Positions 17,795 through 26,499 are shown, numbered from the stretch's first letter. The stretch is 64,000 nucleotides of DNA from an uncultured Dysosmobacter sp. (GCF_947631635.1 NZ_CANRMB010000003.1:62001-126000); one strand, 5' to 3'. The notes: generated by a model not told the origin, from the letters alone. Numbers and translations: made by a program.

Positions 17795-17925
17795 AAATAC
17801 TCCTCCATGCAGAAATGTCAAACCCGGTTACATAATACAGGTATCTATAACATATCTCAAAAGGGCCGGGCAGTCATGAACAAACTGTGAACATACGGTT
17901 CTTTCGTGGAAAAACCAGGTTTTTC

Positions 17926-17954
17926 TTTACAAATAATTTATACTCCTATATAAT
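17926..17954 (+). promoter_or_regulatory. Promoter of prfB
   Basis: TTTACA-N17-TATAAT, 38 bases before the prfB ATG. It is one of the best sigma-A-like sites in the window. Confidence 0.85.
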
Positions 17955-17992
17955 ACTATGGCTAATGAAATTCGAGAGAACGGAGAGACACC

Positions 17993-19117
17993 ATGGCTTT
18001 GATCGAATACGACGTTTATAAACAGAAGCTGCGGGACCTGCGCCCGGAGCTGGACAAGCTGTCCGCGGCCCTGGATATCGAGAGCGCGAAGCAGGAGGCC
18101 GCCCGCCTGGAGGATGAGACCGCCCAGGACGGGTTCTGGAACGATTTGGAGCGCTCCCAGAAGGTGCAGCAGCGCCTCAAGCAGCTGCAGAACAAGATCG
18201 CCCGGCAGGAGAAGCTGCTCTCCTCCTGGGAGGACCTGACCGCCCTGTGCGAGATGGGCCAGGAGGCTGACGACGCGGACCTGCTGGCAGAGCTGAAAAC
18301 GGAATACGCCGGACTGGAGGAGAAGGTGGAGGAGACCCGGATGACCACCCTGCTCTCCGGCGAGTACGACAACTCCAACGCCATCTTGCAGTTCCACGCC
18401 GGCGCCGGCGGCACCGAGGCCCAGGACTGGGCCCAGATGCTCTACCGCATGTACACCCGCTGGGCGGAGCGCCACGGCTTTGTGTACAAGATCCTGGACT
18501 ATGAGGAGGGCGACGAGGCGGGCATCAAGTCCGCCGCCATCTCCATCGAGGGCGAGAACGCCTACGGCCTTTTGAAGAGCGAGAACGGCGTCCACCGCCT
18601 GGTCCGGGTCTCCCCCTTTGACGCCAACGCCCGGCGGCAGACCTCCTTTGCCGCCATCGAGGTCATGCCGGAGCTGGAGGACGACAACTCCGTGGAGATC
18701 CGGGACGAGGATATCGAGATGCAGGTCTACCGGGCCAGCGGCGCCGGCGGCCAGCACGTCAACAAGACCTCCTCCGCCGTCCGCCTGATCCACAAGCCCA
18801 CCGGCATCGTGGTGGCCAGCCAGCAGGAGCGCAGCCAGTTCCAGAACAAGGACAACTGCATGAAGATGCTGCGGGCCAAGCTGCTGGAGCTGAAAGCCCA
18901 GCAGCACGCGGAGAAGATCTCCGACATCAAGGGCGTGCAGATGAAGATCGAGTGGGGCAGCCAGATCCGCTCCTATGTGTTCATGCCCTATCAGATGGTG
19001 AAGGACACCCGCACCAGCTATGAGACCAGCAACATCGACGGCGTGATGGACGGCGATCTGGACGGCTTCCTCAACGCCTATCTGACCCAGCTGGCCACCG
19101 GCGAGCTGAAGAAGTGA
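17993..19117 (+). CDS. prfB: Peptide chain release factor 2
   Basis: This 374-residue RF2 recognises UGA and UAA stops. It carries the SPF tripeptide (RVSPFDANARRQ, near 207) and the GGQ peptidyl-hydrolysis motif (GAGGQHVNKTSS, near 251). The N-terminal coiled helices run without a break through LSAALDIESAKQEAARLE. At this point many bacterial prfB genes need a +1 shift at an in-frame TGA; here no stop is present, so the usual autoregulatory frameshift is absent. The ATG follows ACGGAGAG. Confidence 0.96.
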   Translation: MALIEYDVYKQKLRDLRPELDKLSAALDIESAKQEAARLEDETAQDGFWNDLERSQKVQQRLKQLQNKIARQEKLLSSWEDLTALCEMGQEADDADLLAELKTEYAGLEEKVEETRMTTLLSGEYDNSNAILQFHAGAGGTEAQDWAQMLYRMYTRWAERHGFVYKILDYEEGDEAGIKSAAISIEGENAYGLLKSENGVHRLVRVSPFDANARRQTSFAAIEVMPELEDDNSVEIRDEDIEMQVYRASGAGGQHVNKTSSAVRLIHKPTGIVVASQQERSQFQNKDNCMKMLRAKLLELKAQQHAEKISDIKGVQMKIEWGSQIRSYVFMPYQMVKDTRTSYETSNIDGVMDGDLDGFLNAYLTQLATGELKK

Positions 19118-19180
19118 CGTTTTTGCGCCGGGTTTTTGAAAAAAGCCGGCGGGGCGCAGGGGCGGTGCCCCTGCGGAAGA

Positions 19181-19211
19181 GGCGCGGCCGCGGGAGCCGC
19201 GTCCTTTTTCT
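19181..19211 (+). terminator. Possible terminator after prfB
   Basis: GGCGCGGC pairs with GCCGCG-TCC (one T bulged) and five T follow. A separate GCAGGGGC/GCCCCTGC hairpin lies just upstream. Confidence 0.6.
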
Positions 19212-19235
19212 GGGAGATAGAAAGGAACAGGATAC

Positions 19236-20636
19236 ATGAAAGATAGAACCCCTGCCGCAGGCGCGGCTCCCCAAGAAAACAAGATGGGCGTCCTGCCCAT
19301 TGGAAAGCTGCTGGCGGGCATGGCGATCCCCATGATGATCTCCATGCTGGTCCAGGCCCTGTATAATGTGGTGGACAGCGTGTTCGTCGCCAAGATCAGC
19401 CAGGACGCGCTGAACGCCGTGTCCCTGGCGTTCCCCATGCAGAACCTGATGATCGCCGTGGGCGGCGGCACCGCGGTGGGCATCAACGCGCTGCTGTCCC
19501 GCTCTCTGGGCGAAAAGCGGCAGGACATGGCGGACAAGGCCGCCAATACCGGCATCTTCCTGGCTCTGTGCAGCTTCGCGGTGTTCGCCGTGCTGGGGCT
19601 GGCGATGGCGCGGCCCTTCTTCCTGGCCCAGACAAAAAATCCGGCGATCGTGGCCTACGGCACCAGCTACACCAGAATCTGCCTGGGCCTGTCCATCGGC
19701 ATTTTCAGCCAGTTCTGCTTTGAGCGGCTGCTCCAGTCCACCGGCCGGACCACCCTGGCCATGTGCACCCAGCTCACCGGCGCGCTGATCAACATCGTGA
19801 TGGACCCCATCCTGATCTTTGGACTCTTCGGCGCGCCCCGGCTGGAGGTGGCCGGCGCCGCCTGGGCCACGGTGATGGGCCAGATCGTCGCCGCCATCTT
19901 CGCGGTGATCCTGAACATCAAGTGCAACCCCGATATCCACATCCGCCTGCGGGAGATCCGCTGGAACGGGACGGTGGCGCGGGAGATCTACCGGGTGGGC
20001 CTGCCCTCCATCATCATGCAGTCCATCGGCTCCATCATGACCTTTGGCATGAACAAGATTTTGATTTCCTTTACCGAGGCGGCCACCGCCGTGTTCGGCG
20101 CGTACTTTAAGCTCCAGAGCTTCATCTTCATGCCGGTGTTCGGCCTGAACAACGGCATGGTGCCCATCGTGTCCTACAACTACGGCGCCGCCCGGCTGGA
20201 CCGGGTGAAAAAGACGGTGAAGCTGACCGCCTGCACCGCCGTCTGCATTATGACGCTGGGCTTCTCCGTGTTTCAGCTGGCGCCGGAGGTGTTGCTGTCC
20301 TTCTTCACCCCGTCGGAGGAGATGCTGGCCATCGGCCCCACGGCCCTGCGGATCATCTGCCTCCCCTTCCCCCTGGCGGGCTTCTGCATCATTGCCGGCT
20401 CTGTGTGCCAGGCCATCGGCAACCCGTTTTACAGCCTGATCGTCTCCGTCTGCCGCCAGCTGGTGGTGCTGCTCCCCGCTGCGTGGCTGCTGGCCCAGAC
20501 CGGGCGGCTGGAGCTGGTGTGGCTGTCTTTCCTGATCGCCGAACTGGCCTCCCTGACGCTCAGCACCATCTTCCTGCGGCGCACCATGCGGGCCGCGGAG
20601 CGCCACATACAGGCGGCCGCCCGGGAACAGCCCTGA
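19236..20636 (+). CDS. MATE-family multidrug/cation antiporter
   Basis: This second MATE protein has 466 residues and about 12 hydrophobic spans. It contains LAIPMMISMLVQ-like and LYNVVDSVFVAK segments (first half) and GLPSIIMQSIGSIMTFGMN (second half), plus VSYNYGAARLDRVKK. It is more distant from the 12066 paralogue than simple duplication would give, and belongs with the NorM/DinF-like group common in clostridia. The ATG at 19236 is preceded by AAAGGAAC. Substrate unknown; the efflux role is inferred from the family. Confidence 0.92.
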   Translation: MKDRTPAAGAAPQENKMGVLPIGKLLAGMAIPMMISMLVQALYNVVDSVFVAKISQDALNAVSLAFPMQNLMIAVGGGTAVGINALLSRSLGEKRQDMADKAANTGIFLALCSFAVFAVLGLAMARPFFLAQTKNPAIVAYGTSYTRICLGLSIGIFSQFCFERLLQSTGRTTLAMCTQLTGALINIVMDPILIFGLFGAPRLEVAGAAWATVMGQIVAAIFAVILNIKCNPDIHIRLREIRWNGTVAREIYRVGLPSIIMQSIGSIMTFGMNKILISFTEAATAVFGAYFKLQSFIFMPVFGLNNGMVPIVSYNYGAARLDRVKKTVKLTACTAVCIMTLGFSVFQLAPEVLLSFFTPSEEMLAIGPTALRIICLPFPLAGFCIIAGSVCQAIGNPFYSLIVSVCRQLVVLLPAAWLLAQTGRLELVWLSFLIAELASLTLSTIFLRRTMRAAERHIQAAAREQP

Positions 20637-20656
20637 TATGCCCGGAAAAGCTGCTG

Positions 20657-20701
20657 AAAAATCCCCCGTTCACTCCCTTGGGAGTGAACGGGGGATTTTT
20701 T
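20657..20701 (+). terminator. Terminator of the second MATE gene
   Basis: ATCCCCCGTTCACTCCC pairs with GAGTGAACGGGGGAT over about 15 bp, then six T. AAAAA on the 5' side may also stop minus-strand transcripts. Confidence 0.92.
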
Positions 20702-20746
20702 GTACGCGTGGGGTGGGTTTCAGCCCGCCGCACCGCTGGCTTGTAT

Positions 20747-20776
20747 GATATCGTCAATTAACTGCCGCTGTGCGTG
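20747..20776. repeat. Degenerate fragment of the TIR repeat family (R6)
   Basis: TCAATTAACT, as at the right-hand TIR, is followed directly by CCGCTGTGCGTG. The latter is a 12-base match to the inner hairpin of copy R1 read in reverse. It looks like an element that lost its terminal hairpin. The matches are short, so chance is not excluded. Confidence 0.4.
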
Positions 20777-20801
20777 CCGCCCCGTAAGATGCCGCGCACG
20801 C

Positions 20802-21497
20802 TCATCTGCGCAGGAATTCATCCGGGTCCACGGTATCGCCGTCCTTGGTGACGGAAAAATGCAGGTGCGCGCCCTGGGCGGATTCCGCAGCGGCTGTGTC
20901 GCCCACGGCACCCACAGTCTGTCCGGCGGACACAGCGTCCCCCGCTTCTACGGGAGGAGCGGACTGTAAGTTGGCATAGGTGGTCTGGTATCCGCCGGGA
21001 TGGCTGATGGTCACGGTGGTGCCCATCAGGGGATCGTCCGTCACACTGTCCACTGTCCCGGCACAGGCCGCCAGGACAGGTGTGCCGGGATCGGCGGAGA
21101 TGTCCACACCGTCATGGGTGCGCCAGTCCGCCAGGGTCTCGTTATACACCAGCTCGTCCACGGAGAACGCCGCCAGCACCTCTCCGTCCAGCGGCGCCAC
21201 CACCTGCCGGGGTATTTCCGCGACAACGGGGGTGTCGTCGATCTCCTCCTCCGGCATGGGGGGCACGATAACCTCCACGGGGTCCGGGGCGGCGGTCTCC
21301 ACCACCGGCGGCTCCTCCGGCTCGTTCAGCTCCGGCGCAGGCGCGGCGGCCTCCGCCTGCTGGGGCGGCAGCTCCTGCGCCGGTTCCTTTCGGTCAAACA
21401 GCAGAAAATAGCCGCTGACGCCCACCACCAGCAGGCATACCGCCATGGTGACATAAAAACCGGCGCCGCCAAGAATGGATCTCCACTTGTTTTCCAT
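20802..21497 (-). CDS. spoIIQ: SpoIIQ-like M23 (LytM) membrane peptidase
   Basis: This 231-residue bitopic protein has a short cytosolic N-terminus and one membrane span at about 13-34. A Pro/Glu-rich linker runs from 37 to 98, followed by an M23 domain. Zinc ligands appear intact: His128 and Asp132 in THDGVDIS, and His211/His213 in GAHLHFSV. Clostridial SpoIIQ proteins keep these residues, unlike B. subtilis SpoIIQ. The role would be the forespore half of the SpoIIQ-SpoIIIAH channel. A forespore-type promoter (21533-21562) supports this. The usual neighbour spoIIID is not seen. A generic M23 endopeptidase is the alternative. Confidence 0.72.
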   Translation of the reverse strand: MENKWRSILGGAGFYVTMAVCLLVVGVSGYFLLFDRKEPAQELPPQQAEAAAPAPELNEPEEPPVVETAAPDPVEVIVPPMPEEEIDDTPVVAEIPRQVVAPLDGEVLAAFSVDELVYNETLADWRTHDGVDISADPGTPVLAACAGTVDSVTDDPLMGTTVTISHPGGYQTTYANLQSAPPVEAGDAVSAGQTVGAVGDTAAAESAQGAHLHFSVTKDGDTVDPDEFLRR

Positions 21498-21532
21498 GTA
21501 TAGGTCCCTCCCTCAAATTTTGGGTCTGAGGG

Positions 21533-21562
21533 AAGTATGGACAGGATTTTCGAGGTTTATAC
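21533..21562 (-). promoter_or_regulatory. Forespore (sigma-G/F-like) promoter of spoIIQ-like gene
   Basis: On the minus strand GTATA, 18 bases, then CATACTT. The published sigma-G pattern is GHATR-N18-CATHMTA, so only the last base differs. It ends 36 bases before the ATG. The leader contains CCCTCA/TGAGGG as an inverted pair. Confidence 0.65.
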
Positions 21563-21623
21563 AAAAGTCTCTTCTCAGATAAACGCGGTTCATTTACAGC
21601 TCTGGCGGTTCCCCCGGCGTATC

Positions 21624-21651
21624 TTGACTGGATAGAGATCCATGGTATAAT
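21624..21651 (+). promoter_or_regulatory. Promoter of DIP1984-family gene
   Basis: TTGACT-N16-TATAAT, 45 bases before the ATG at 21697. Confidence 0.75.
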
Positions 21652-21696
21652 CAGAGCGACAGATCAAAATCCATAAAAAGATCGGAGGATCACACG

Positions 21697-22152
21697 ATGA
21701 AACTTGCCGAGGCGCTCCAGGAGCGGGCGGATATCAACCGGAATATCGAGCAGCTGAAAACCCGACTGAATAATAACGCGCTGGTACAGGAGGGAGAAAA
21801 AACCGCAGAGGAACCCGAAACGTTAAAGCGGGAACTGGATGCTTCCATCCAGCGGCTGGCCTATCTGATCTCCCGTATCAACCTGACGAACTGCACGGCC
21901 AGGATCGACGGACAGACATTGACGGAACTCATCGCAAAAAAGGATGCGCTGTCGCTGAAGATCCATGTTTATAAAGACATCGCCTATACAGGCAGCCAGA
22001 CGGCCTGCCGGGCAAGAAACACGGAGATTAAAATAAAACCGGCGATCGTCGTGCGGGACTGGCAGGCGGAGATCGACGCGATGTCCAGGGAACTGCGCCT
22101 GCTGGACAATCAATTGCAGGCCAGTAACTGGAGCACGGACTTGATGGAATGA
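21697..22152 (+). CDS. DIP1984-family protein (septicolysin-like)
   Basis: This 151-residue cytosolic protein is mostly helical: EALQERADINRNIEQLKTRL at the start and WQAEIDAMSRELRLLDNQLQ near the end form two long amphipathic helices, likely a hairpin of coiled coils. I recognise the layout (MKLAEALxxRAD, INxTN, W..E.D...RELR.LD..IQ..NW..DL) as the DIP1984 family, whose function is unknown. It has its own strong promoter and an AGATCGGAGG site. The last codons overlap the 5' strand of a tRNA-like RNA (22149-22262), which may be its functional partner. Confidence 0.75.
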   Translation: MKLAEALQERADINRNIEQLKTRLNNNALVQEGEKTAEEPETLKRELDASIQRLAYLISRINLTNCTARIDGQTLTELIAKKDALSLKIHVYKDIAYTGSQTACRARNTEIKIKPAIVVRDWQAEIDAMSRELRLLDNQLQASNWSTDLME

Positions 22153-22262
22153 TCATTCGCTGGTAGCGGAAGCAGGGTGAATGCCGCGCGGCGACAGCGC
22201 AAGTCGCATCTTGGGTCACGCCGGAGAGCAGGTGTGAGGTTCGATCCCTCAAGAATCGTTAT
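22149..22262 (+). ncRNA. tRNA-like structured RNA downstream of DIP1984 gene
   Basis: The ends pair as an acceptor-like stem: ATGATCATTC (22149-22158) with GAATCGTTAT (22253-22262), 9 of 10 pairs including two G-T. A D-arm-like GCT/AGC with a GG-containing loop follows. A canonical T arm TGAGG-TTCGATC-CCTCA (22235-22251) sits next to the acceptor strand. Between them is an oversized 60-base arm ending in GCGAC-AGCGCAA-GTCGC, a 7-base loop without U33. A normal tRNA is thus excluded. Bacterial Y-RNA tRNA mimics have such a plan (T and D arms kept, anticodon arm enlarged); that identity is inference. Confidence 0.45.
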
Positions 22263-22417
22263 GCTCCGACCGCGTACACAGGTATTGTAATGAAGTATCG
22301 TTATCACCGGGCATTGACTGCGGCCGTGAGGGTGGGAATGGGGAGATCTTTCGAGCGTTTATGAATTCCAACTTATGGTCAGATCACGTGAAACGGGACC
22401 GATTCACTTTTAAAACA
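22263..22417. other. Intergenic stretch with no recognised gene
   Basis: There are 155 bases between the tRNA-like RNA and a repeat fragment. No open frame with a ribosome site and no clear hairpin stand out. The whole gap from the DIP1984 stop to gpmI is about 400 bases. Confidence 0.5.
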
Positions 22418-22434
22418 CAAGTTATTTGATTATA
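22418..22434. repeat. Terminal fragment of the TIR repeat family (R5)
   Basis: CAAGTTATTTGATTATA is identical to the terminal inverted repeat end of copies R2 and R4 (read in reverse). The partner hairpin arm has decayed. Confidence 0.6.
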
Positions 22435-22519
22435 ACAGGCAGTGATTCGCTGAGAATGACTGCCTGTTTTGGCATTTCAGAGGTCTCCGCATTCGGAGGT
22501 CCCAGAGGGAAAAGAGCAT

Positions 22520-22550
22520 AAAAAAAGGACGGCCTCAGGCCGTCCTTTGT
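22520..22550 (-). terminator. Terminator of gpmI
   Basis: GGACGGCC/GGCCGTCC around TCA, with seven T following on the minus strand, 10 bases past the gpmI stop. Confidence 0.92.
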
Positions 22551-22558
22551 GTTGTTCC

Positions 22559-24076
22559 TTATTTGACGATCAGCGTTTTGCCGTCCATCTCCTGGGGACA
22601 GGCCAGGCCCATCACATCCAGCATGGTGGGGGCGATGTCCGCCAGACGGCCGCCGCTCCGCAGCTCCGTGCCGGCGCCGCAGAGGATGAAGGGCACCAGA
22701 TTGGTGGTGTGGGCGGTCATGGGACTGCCGTCGGCCTCCGCCATCTGCTCGGCGTTGCCGTGGTCGGCGGTGATCATGGCGATGCCGCCCATCTTCAGCG
22801 TGGCGTCCACCACCCTGCCCACGCACTCGTCCACGGTCTCCACGGCCTTCACGGCGGCGTCGAACACGCCGGTGTGGCCCACCATGTCGCAGTTGGCGAA
22901 GTTCAGGATGATCACGTCATAGGCGCCGGACTCGACGCGCTCCACGCACCGCTCGCAGACCTCATAGGCGCTCATCTCCGGCTGGAGGTCATAGGTCGCC
23001 ACCTTGGGAGAGGCCACCAACACCCGGTCCTCACCGGGAAACACGGTCTCGGAGCCGCCGTTGAAGAAGAACGTCACATGGGCGTACTTCTCCGTCTCGG
23101 CGATGCGCAGCTGGGTCATCCCCATCTGGCTGAGGTATTCGCCCAAGCCGTTGCGGACGCTGTTCCGGGGATAGGCCACCTCCACGTTGGGCATGGTGGC
23201 GTCATACTCCGTGTTGCACACAAAGGTGACGGGGAAGAACTGCCGGGTAAAGCCGTCAAAATCCGGGTCCACCAGCGTCCGGGTGATCTCCCGGGCGCGG
23301 TCCGGGCGGAAGTTGAAAAAGATCACGCTGTCGTTGTCGGAGATGGTGCCGTCCTGGTCGCAGACCACGGGCTCCACAAACTCGTCGGTGACGCCGGCGG
23401 CGTAGGAATCCTTCACGGCGGCCACGGGCACGGGATTGAACGCGGCGCTGTCGCCGTAGACCATGGCGTCATAGGCCTGCTCCACCCGGTCCCAGCGCTT
23501 ATCGCGGTCCATGGCATAGTACCGGCCCATCACCGTGGCGATCTTGCCCACGCCGAGCTCCCGGCACTTCTCCACCGTCTGGGCCACAAAGCCTGCGCCG
23601 GAGGTGGGGGATACGTCCCGGCCGTCCAGGAAGGCGTGGATATAGACCTTTTCCAGGCCCTTTTCCTTTGCCAGCTTCAGCAGGGCAAAGAGGTGCTCCA
23701 GATGGGAGTGCACGCCGCCGTCGGACAGCAGGCCCATCAGGTGCAGGGCCGTGCCCTTTTCCTTGCAGGAATCCATGGCGTGATTGTAGGCGGGATTTCG
23801 GAAGAAATCGCCGTCGGCAATGGATTTGGTGATGCGGGGCAGGTCCTGGAACACCACGCGGCCCGCGCCGATGTTGGTGTGCCCCACCTCACTGTTGCCC
23901 ATCTGCCCGGCGGGCAGGCCCACATCCAGGCCGGAGGCGGACAGCTCCGTGTGGGCGAATTCCTGGAAGAACTGGTCCAGACGGGGCGTTTTGGCGGCAT
24001 AGACGGCGTTTCCGGCGGTGCTGCCGGTCATGCCGAAGCCGTCCATAATGATCAGAGTAGTCGGTGTTTTATTCAT
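22559..24076 (-). CDS. gpmI: 2,3-bisphosphoglycerate-independent phosphoglycerate mutase
   Basis: This 505-residue Mn2+-dependent mutase converts 3- to 2-phosphoglycerate. It belongs to the alkaline-phosphatase superfamily. It has the N-terminal metal/Ser motif MDGFG, the phosphatase Ser in MGNSEVGHTNIGAGR, and the C-terminal ligands NFANCDMVGHTG and TADHGNAEQM. The length matches B. subtilis (511). It lies downstream of tpiA on the same strand and is likely read from the tpiA promoter, although a terminator-like hairpin sits between them. Cytosolic glycolysis. Confidence 0.97.
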   Translation of the reverse strand: MNKTPTTLIIMDGFGMTGSTAGNAVYAAKTPRLDQFFQEFAHTELSASGLDVGLPAGQMGNSEVGHTNIGAGRVVFQDLPRITKSIADGDFFRNPAYNHAMDSCKEKGTALHLMGLLSDGGVHSHLEHLFALLKLAKEKGLEKVYIHAFLDGRDVSPTSGAGFVAQTVEKCRELGVGKIATVMGRYYAMDRDKRWDRVEQAYDAMVYGDSAAFNPVPVAAVKDSYAAGVTDEFVEPVVCDQDGTISDNDSVIFFNFRPDRAREITRTLVDPDFDGFTRQFFPVTFVCNTEYDATMPNVEVAYPRNSVRNGLGEYLSQMGMTQLRIAETEKYAHVTFFFNGGSETVFPGEDRVLVASPKVATYDLQPEMSAYEVCERCVERVESGAYDVIILNFANCDMVGHTGVFDAAVKAVETVDECVGRVVDATLKMGGIAMITADHGNAEQMAEADGSPMTAHTTNLVPFILCGAGTELRSGGRLADIAPTMLDVMGLACPQEMDGKTLIVK

Positions 24077-24287
24077 AAAAACCTCGTTTCGCTTATCATA
24101 AAAGAAAGCGCAGCGCCCCGCAGGCGGCCCGGGCCGCTCTGCGGAAAGGGGCTAAGGGGAGACCTGTGTTTTCCAGCTTCTTCGCCAGCGGCGAAGAAGG
24201 AACATTCGCTCATTTTCACCAAAACAGGACGAAAATACCGATCCCCAGACGCCTTGGATACCCCGCCGGTAACGTTGACGGGGGAAG

Positions 24288-24312
24288 CAAAAGGGGGGAC
24301 AAAGTCCCCCGC
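24288..24312 (-). terminator. Hairpin after tpiA
   Basis: On the minus strand GGGGGAC/GTCCCCC around TTT, then four T, directly after the tpiA stop. It may attenuate rather than block reading into gpmI. Two further hairpins (CTTCTTCGCC/GGCGAAGAAG near 24175 and CCGCAG/CTGCGG near 24120) fill the gap. Confidence 0.7.
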
Positions 24313-24313
24313 T

Positions 24314-25087
24314 TTATTCCTGATTCGCGGCGTTGATGATATCCACAAACTGCTCGGGTTTCAGGGCGGCGCCGCCGATCAGGCCGCCGTCGATGTCGGG
24401 CTGGGCCAGCAGCTCTGCGGCATTCTTGGGATTCATGGAGCCGCCGTACTGGATGGTGACGGAGCGGGCCACCCGGGCACCGTACAGGCCGCGGATGGTG
24501 GCGCGGATGTTGGAGCAGACCTCGCCCGCCTGCTCGGCGGTGGCGGTCTTGCCGGTGCCGATGGCCCAGATGGGCTCATAGGCGATGATGCAGCGGCGCA
24601 GCTTGTCGGCGGGCACGCCGTACAGGGCGCTCTTCACCTGCAGGGCAATCCACTCGTTGGTGATGCCGGTCTCCCGCTGCTCCAGGCTCTCGCCCACGCA
24701 GATGATGGGGTTCATACCGGCGTTCAGAACGGCGTGGACCTTCTTGTTCACGGTCTGGTCAGTCTCGCAGAAGTACTGGCGGCGCTCGCTGTGACCGACG
24801 ATGACATACTTCACGCCCAGGTCCTTCAGCATATCGGCGGAGACCTCGCCGGTGTAGGCGCCCTTCTCCTCGAAATACACATTCTCGGCACCCACGGAGA
24901 TGCGCAGGTCCTTAAAGGCCTTGGCAGCGGTGGAGATGTTGCAGGCGGGGACGCAGATCAGCGTCTCGCACCACTTGGCGCGGGGCATGATCTTCTTGAG
25001 GTCCTCGGCGAATTTCTTGGTCTCGGTGGCGGTCATGTTCATTTTCCAGTTACCGGCGATCACGGTCTTGCGATATCTGCGATTCAT
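24314..25087 (-). CDS. tpiA: Triosephosphate isomerase
   Basis: This 257-residue TIM barrel interconverts dihydroxyacetone phosphate and glyceraldehyde-3-phosphate. Substrate Lys is in GNWKMN (residue 15), catalytic His in VIGHSERR-like VIVGHSERR, catalytic Glu in IIAYEPIWAIGTGKTAT, and phosphate binding in YGGSMNPKN and GGLIGGAAL. The ATG follows AAAGGAG. A TTGACA-N17-TATAAA promoter lies 145 bases upstream, leaving a long leader. Confidence 0.98.
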   Translation of the reverse strand: MNRRYRKTVIAGNWKMNMTATETKKFAEDLKKIMPRAKWCETLICVPACNISTAAKAFKDLRISVGAENVYFEEKGAYTGEVSADMLKDLGVKYVIVGHSERRQYFCETDQTVNKKVHAVLNAGMNPIICVGESLEQRETGITNEWIALQVKSALYGVPADKLRRCIIAYEPIWAIGTGKTATAEQAGEVCSNIRATIRGLYGARVARSVTIQYGGSMNPKNAAELLAQPDIDGGLIGGAALKPEQFVDIINAANQE

Positions 25088-25232
25088 GTTCTTCTAATCT
25101 CCTTTATGTCTATATCCGGGTTCGTGCGCTGGCACGGCCGGTCGCATTTTCCGTCGGATGACACAGCGGAGGATATCCGTCCAGGGAGCATATACCGCGG
25201 ACATAGGCCTCCACTGCGTATAAACCTAATAC

Positions 25233-25261
25233 TTTATAACGAAAACAGGTGGATTTGTCAA
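25233..25261 (-). promoter_or_regulatory. Promoter of tpiA
   Basis: On the minus strand a perfect TTGACA, 17 bases, then TATAAA. The leader to the tpiA ATG is about 140 bases. Confidence 0.85.
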
Positions 25262-25305
25262 GCATTTTGCGTCAAAAAGAGGGAATAAAGATACGAGAGC
25301 GGTAT

Positions 25306-26499
25306 TTAGGCGTCCAGCAGGCAGGCAACGCCGGGCAGTTCTTTGCCCTCCAGGAATTCCAGGGAGGCGCCGCCTCCGGTGGAGATATGGGTCATCTTGT
25401 CGGCGTAGCCCAGCTGTTCCACAGCGGCCGCGCTGTCGCCGCCGCCGATGACGGTGATGGCGTTGGTTTTGCTCAGCGCCTCGGCCACGGCCTCAGTGCC
25501 CTTGGCGAAAGCGGGGAACTCAAACACGCCCATGGGGCCGTTCCAGATCACGGTGCCGGCGTCGGCCACGGCGGCGCAGTACAGCTTCACAGTCTCAGGG
25601 CCGATGTCCAGGCCCTGCCAGCCGTCGGGGATCTCACCGGACCGGACCACCTGACTCTTCGCGTCGGGGGCAAAGGCGTCGGCGCAGACGGTGTCCACGG
25701 GCAGCAGCAGCTTTACGCCCTTGGCAGCGGCCTTTTCGACCATCTCTTTGGAATACGCCATCCAGTCGGCTTCCAGCAGGCTGTCGCCCACCTTGCCGCC
25801 CTGGGCGGCCGCGAAGGTATAGGCCATGCCGCCGCCGATGATGATGGTGTCGGCGATCTCCAGCAGGTTGTTGATGACGCCGATCTTGGAGGAGACCTTG
25901 GAGCCGCCCAGGATCGCCACCAGGGGACGCTTGGGGTTGGCGATGGCGCCGCCCAGGAAGTTCAGCTCCTTCTGGATCAGGAAGCCGGAGACGGCGGGCA
26001 GGTAGTCCGCTACGCCTGCGGTGGAGGCGTGGGCGCGGTGCACGGCGCCGAAGGCGTCGGACACATACAGGTCCGCCATGCCGGCCATGGCCTTGGCCAG
26101 CTCCGGGTCGTTCTTGGTCTCGCCCTTTTCAAAGCGGGTGTTTTCCAGCAGCATGATCTGACCGGGCCGGAGCGCGGCGGCCTTGGCCTTGGCGTCCTCG
26201 CCCACCACGTCGGCGGCAAAGATGACCTCCCTGCCCAGCAGTTCGCTGAGGCGCTTGGCGACAGGGGCCAGGCTCAGCTTGGGATCGGGGCCGTTCTTGG
26301 GCTTGCCCAGGTGGGAGCAGGCGATGACGGCGGCGCTGTTGTCCAGCAGGTACTGGATGGTGGGCAGAGCCGCCACGATGCGCTTGTCGCTGGTGATCTC
26401 GCCGGTCTCCTTGTCCTGGGGCACGTTGAAGTCACAGCGGAGAAGGACTTTTTTGCCCGCGACGTCCACGTCCCGGACGGTTTTTTTGTTGTAGTTCAT
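25306..26499 (-). CDS. pgk: Phosphoglycerate kinase
   Basis: This 397-residue enzyme moves phosphate from 1,3-bisphosphoglycerate to ADP. Signature segments are [37 protein letters not shown], the nucleotide site WNGPMGVFE and the Gly-rich hinge IGGGDSAAA with [13 protein letters not shown]. The length is normal. The start is ATG at 26499 behind TGGAGGAA. It sits upstream of tpiA on the same strand with about 220 bases between, and tpiA has its own promoter. Gap (GAPDH), a usual partner, is not in the window. Confidence 0.98.
   Translation of the reverse strand: MNYNKKTVRDVDVAGKKVLLRCDFNVPQDKETGEITSDKRIVAALPTIQYLLDNSAAVIACSHLGKPKNGPDPKLSLAPVAKRLSELLGREVIFAADVVGEDAKAKAAALRPGQIMLLENTRFEKGETKNDPELAKAMAGMADLYVSDAFGAVHRAHASTAGVADYLPAVSGFLIQKELNFLGGAIANPKRPLVAILGGSKVSSKIGVINNLLEIADTIIIGGGMAYTFAAAQGGKVGDSLLEADWMAYSKEMVEKAAAKGVKLLLPVDTVCADAFAPDAKSQVVRSGEIPDGWQGLDIGPETVKLYCAAVADAGTVIWNGPMGVFEFPAFAKGTEAVAEALSKTNAITVIGGGDSAAAVEQLGYADKMTHISTGGGASLEFLEGKELPGVACLLDA

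Noticed and set aside
20720-20800. spoIIID or another small gene after spoIIQ
   Set aside because: An ATG overlaps the spoIIQ stop but gives only 15 codons, and no SpoIIID helix-turn-helix is present.
22235-22262. Functional tRNA at the T-arm sequence
   Set aside because: The central arm is too long, the loop lacks U33, and the acceptor has a C-C mismatch and no CCA; treated as a tRNA-like RNA instead.
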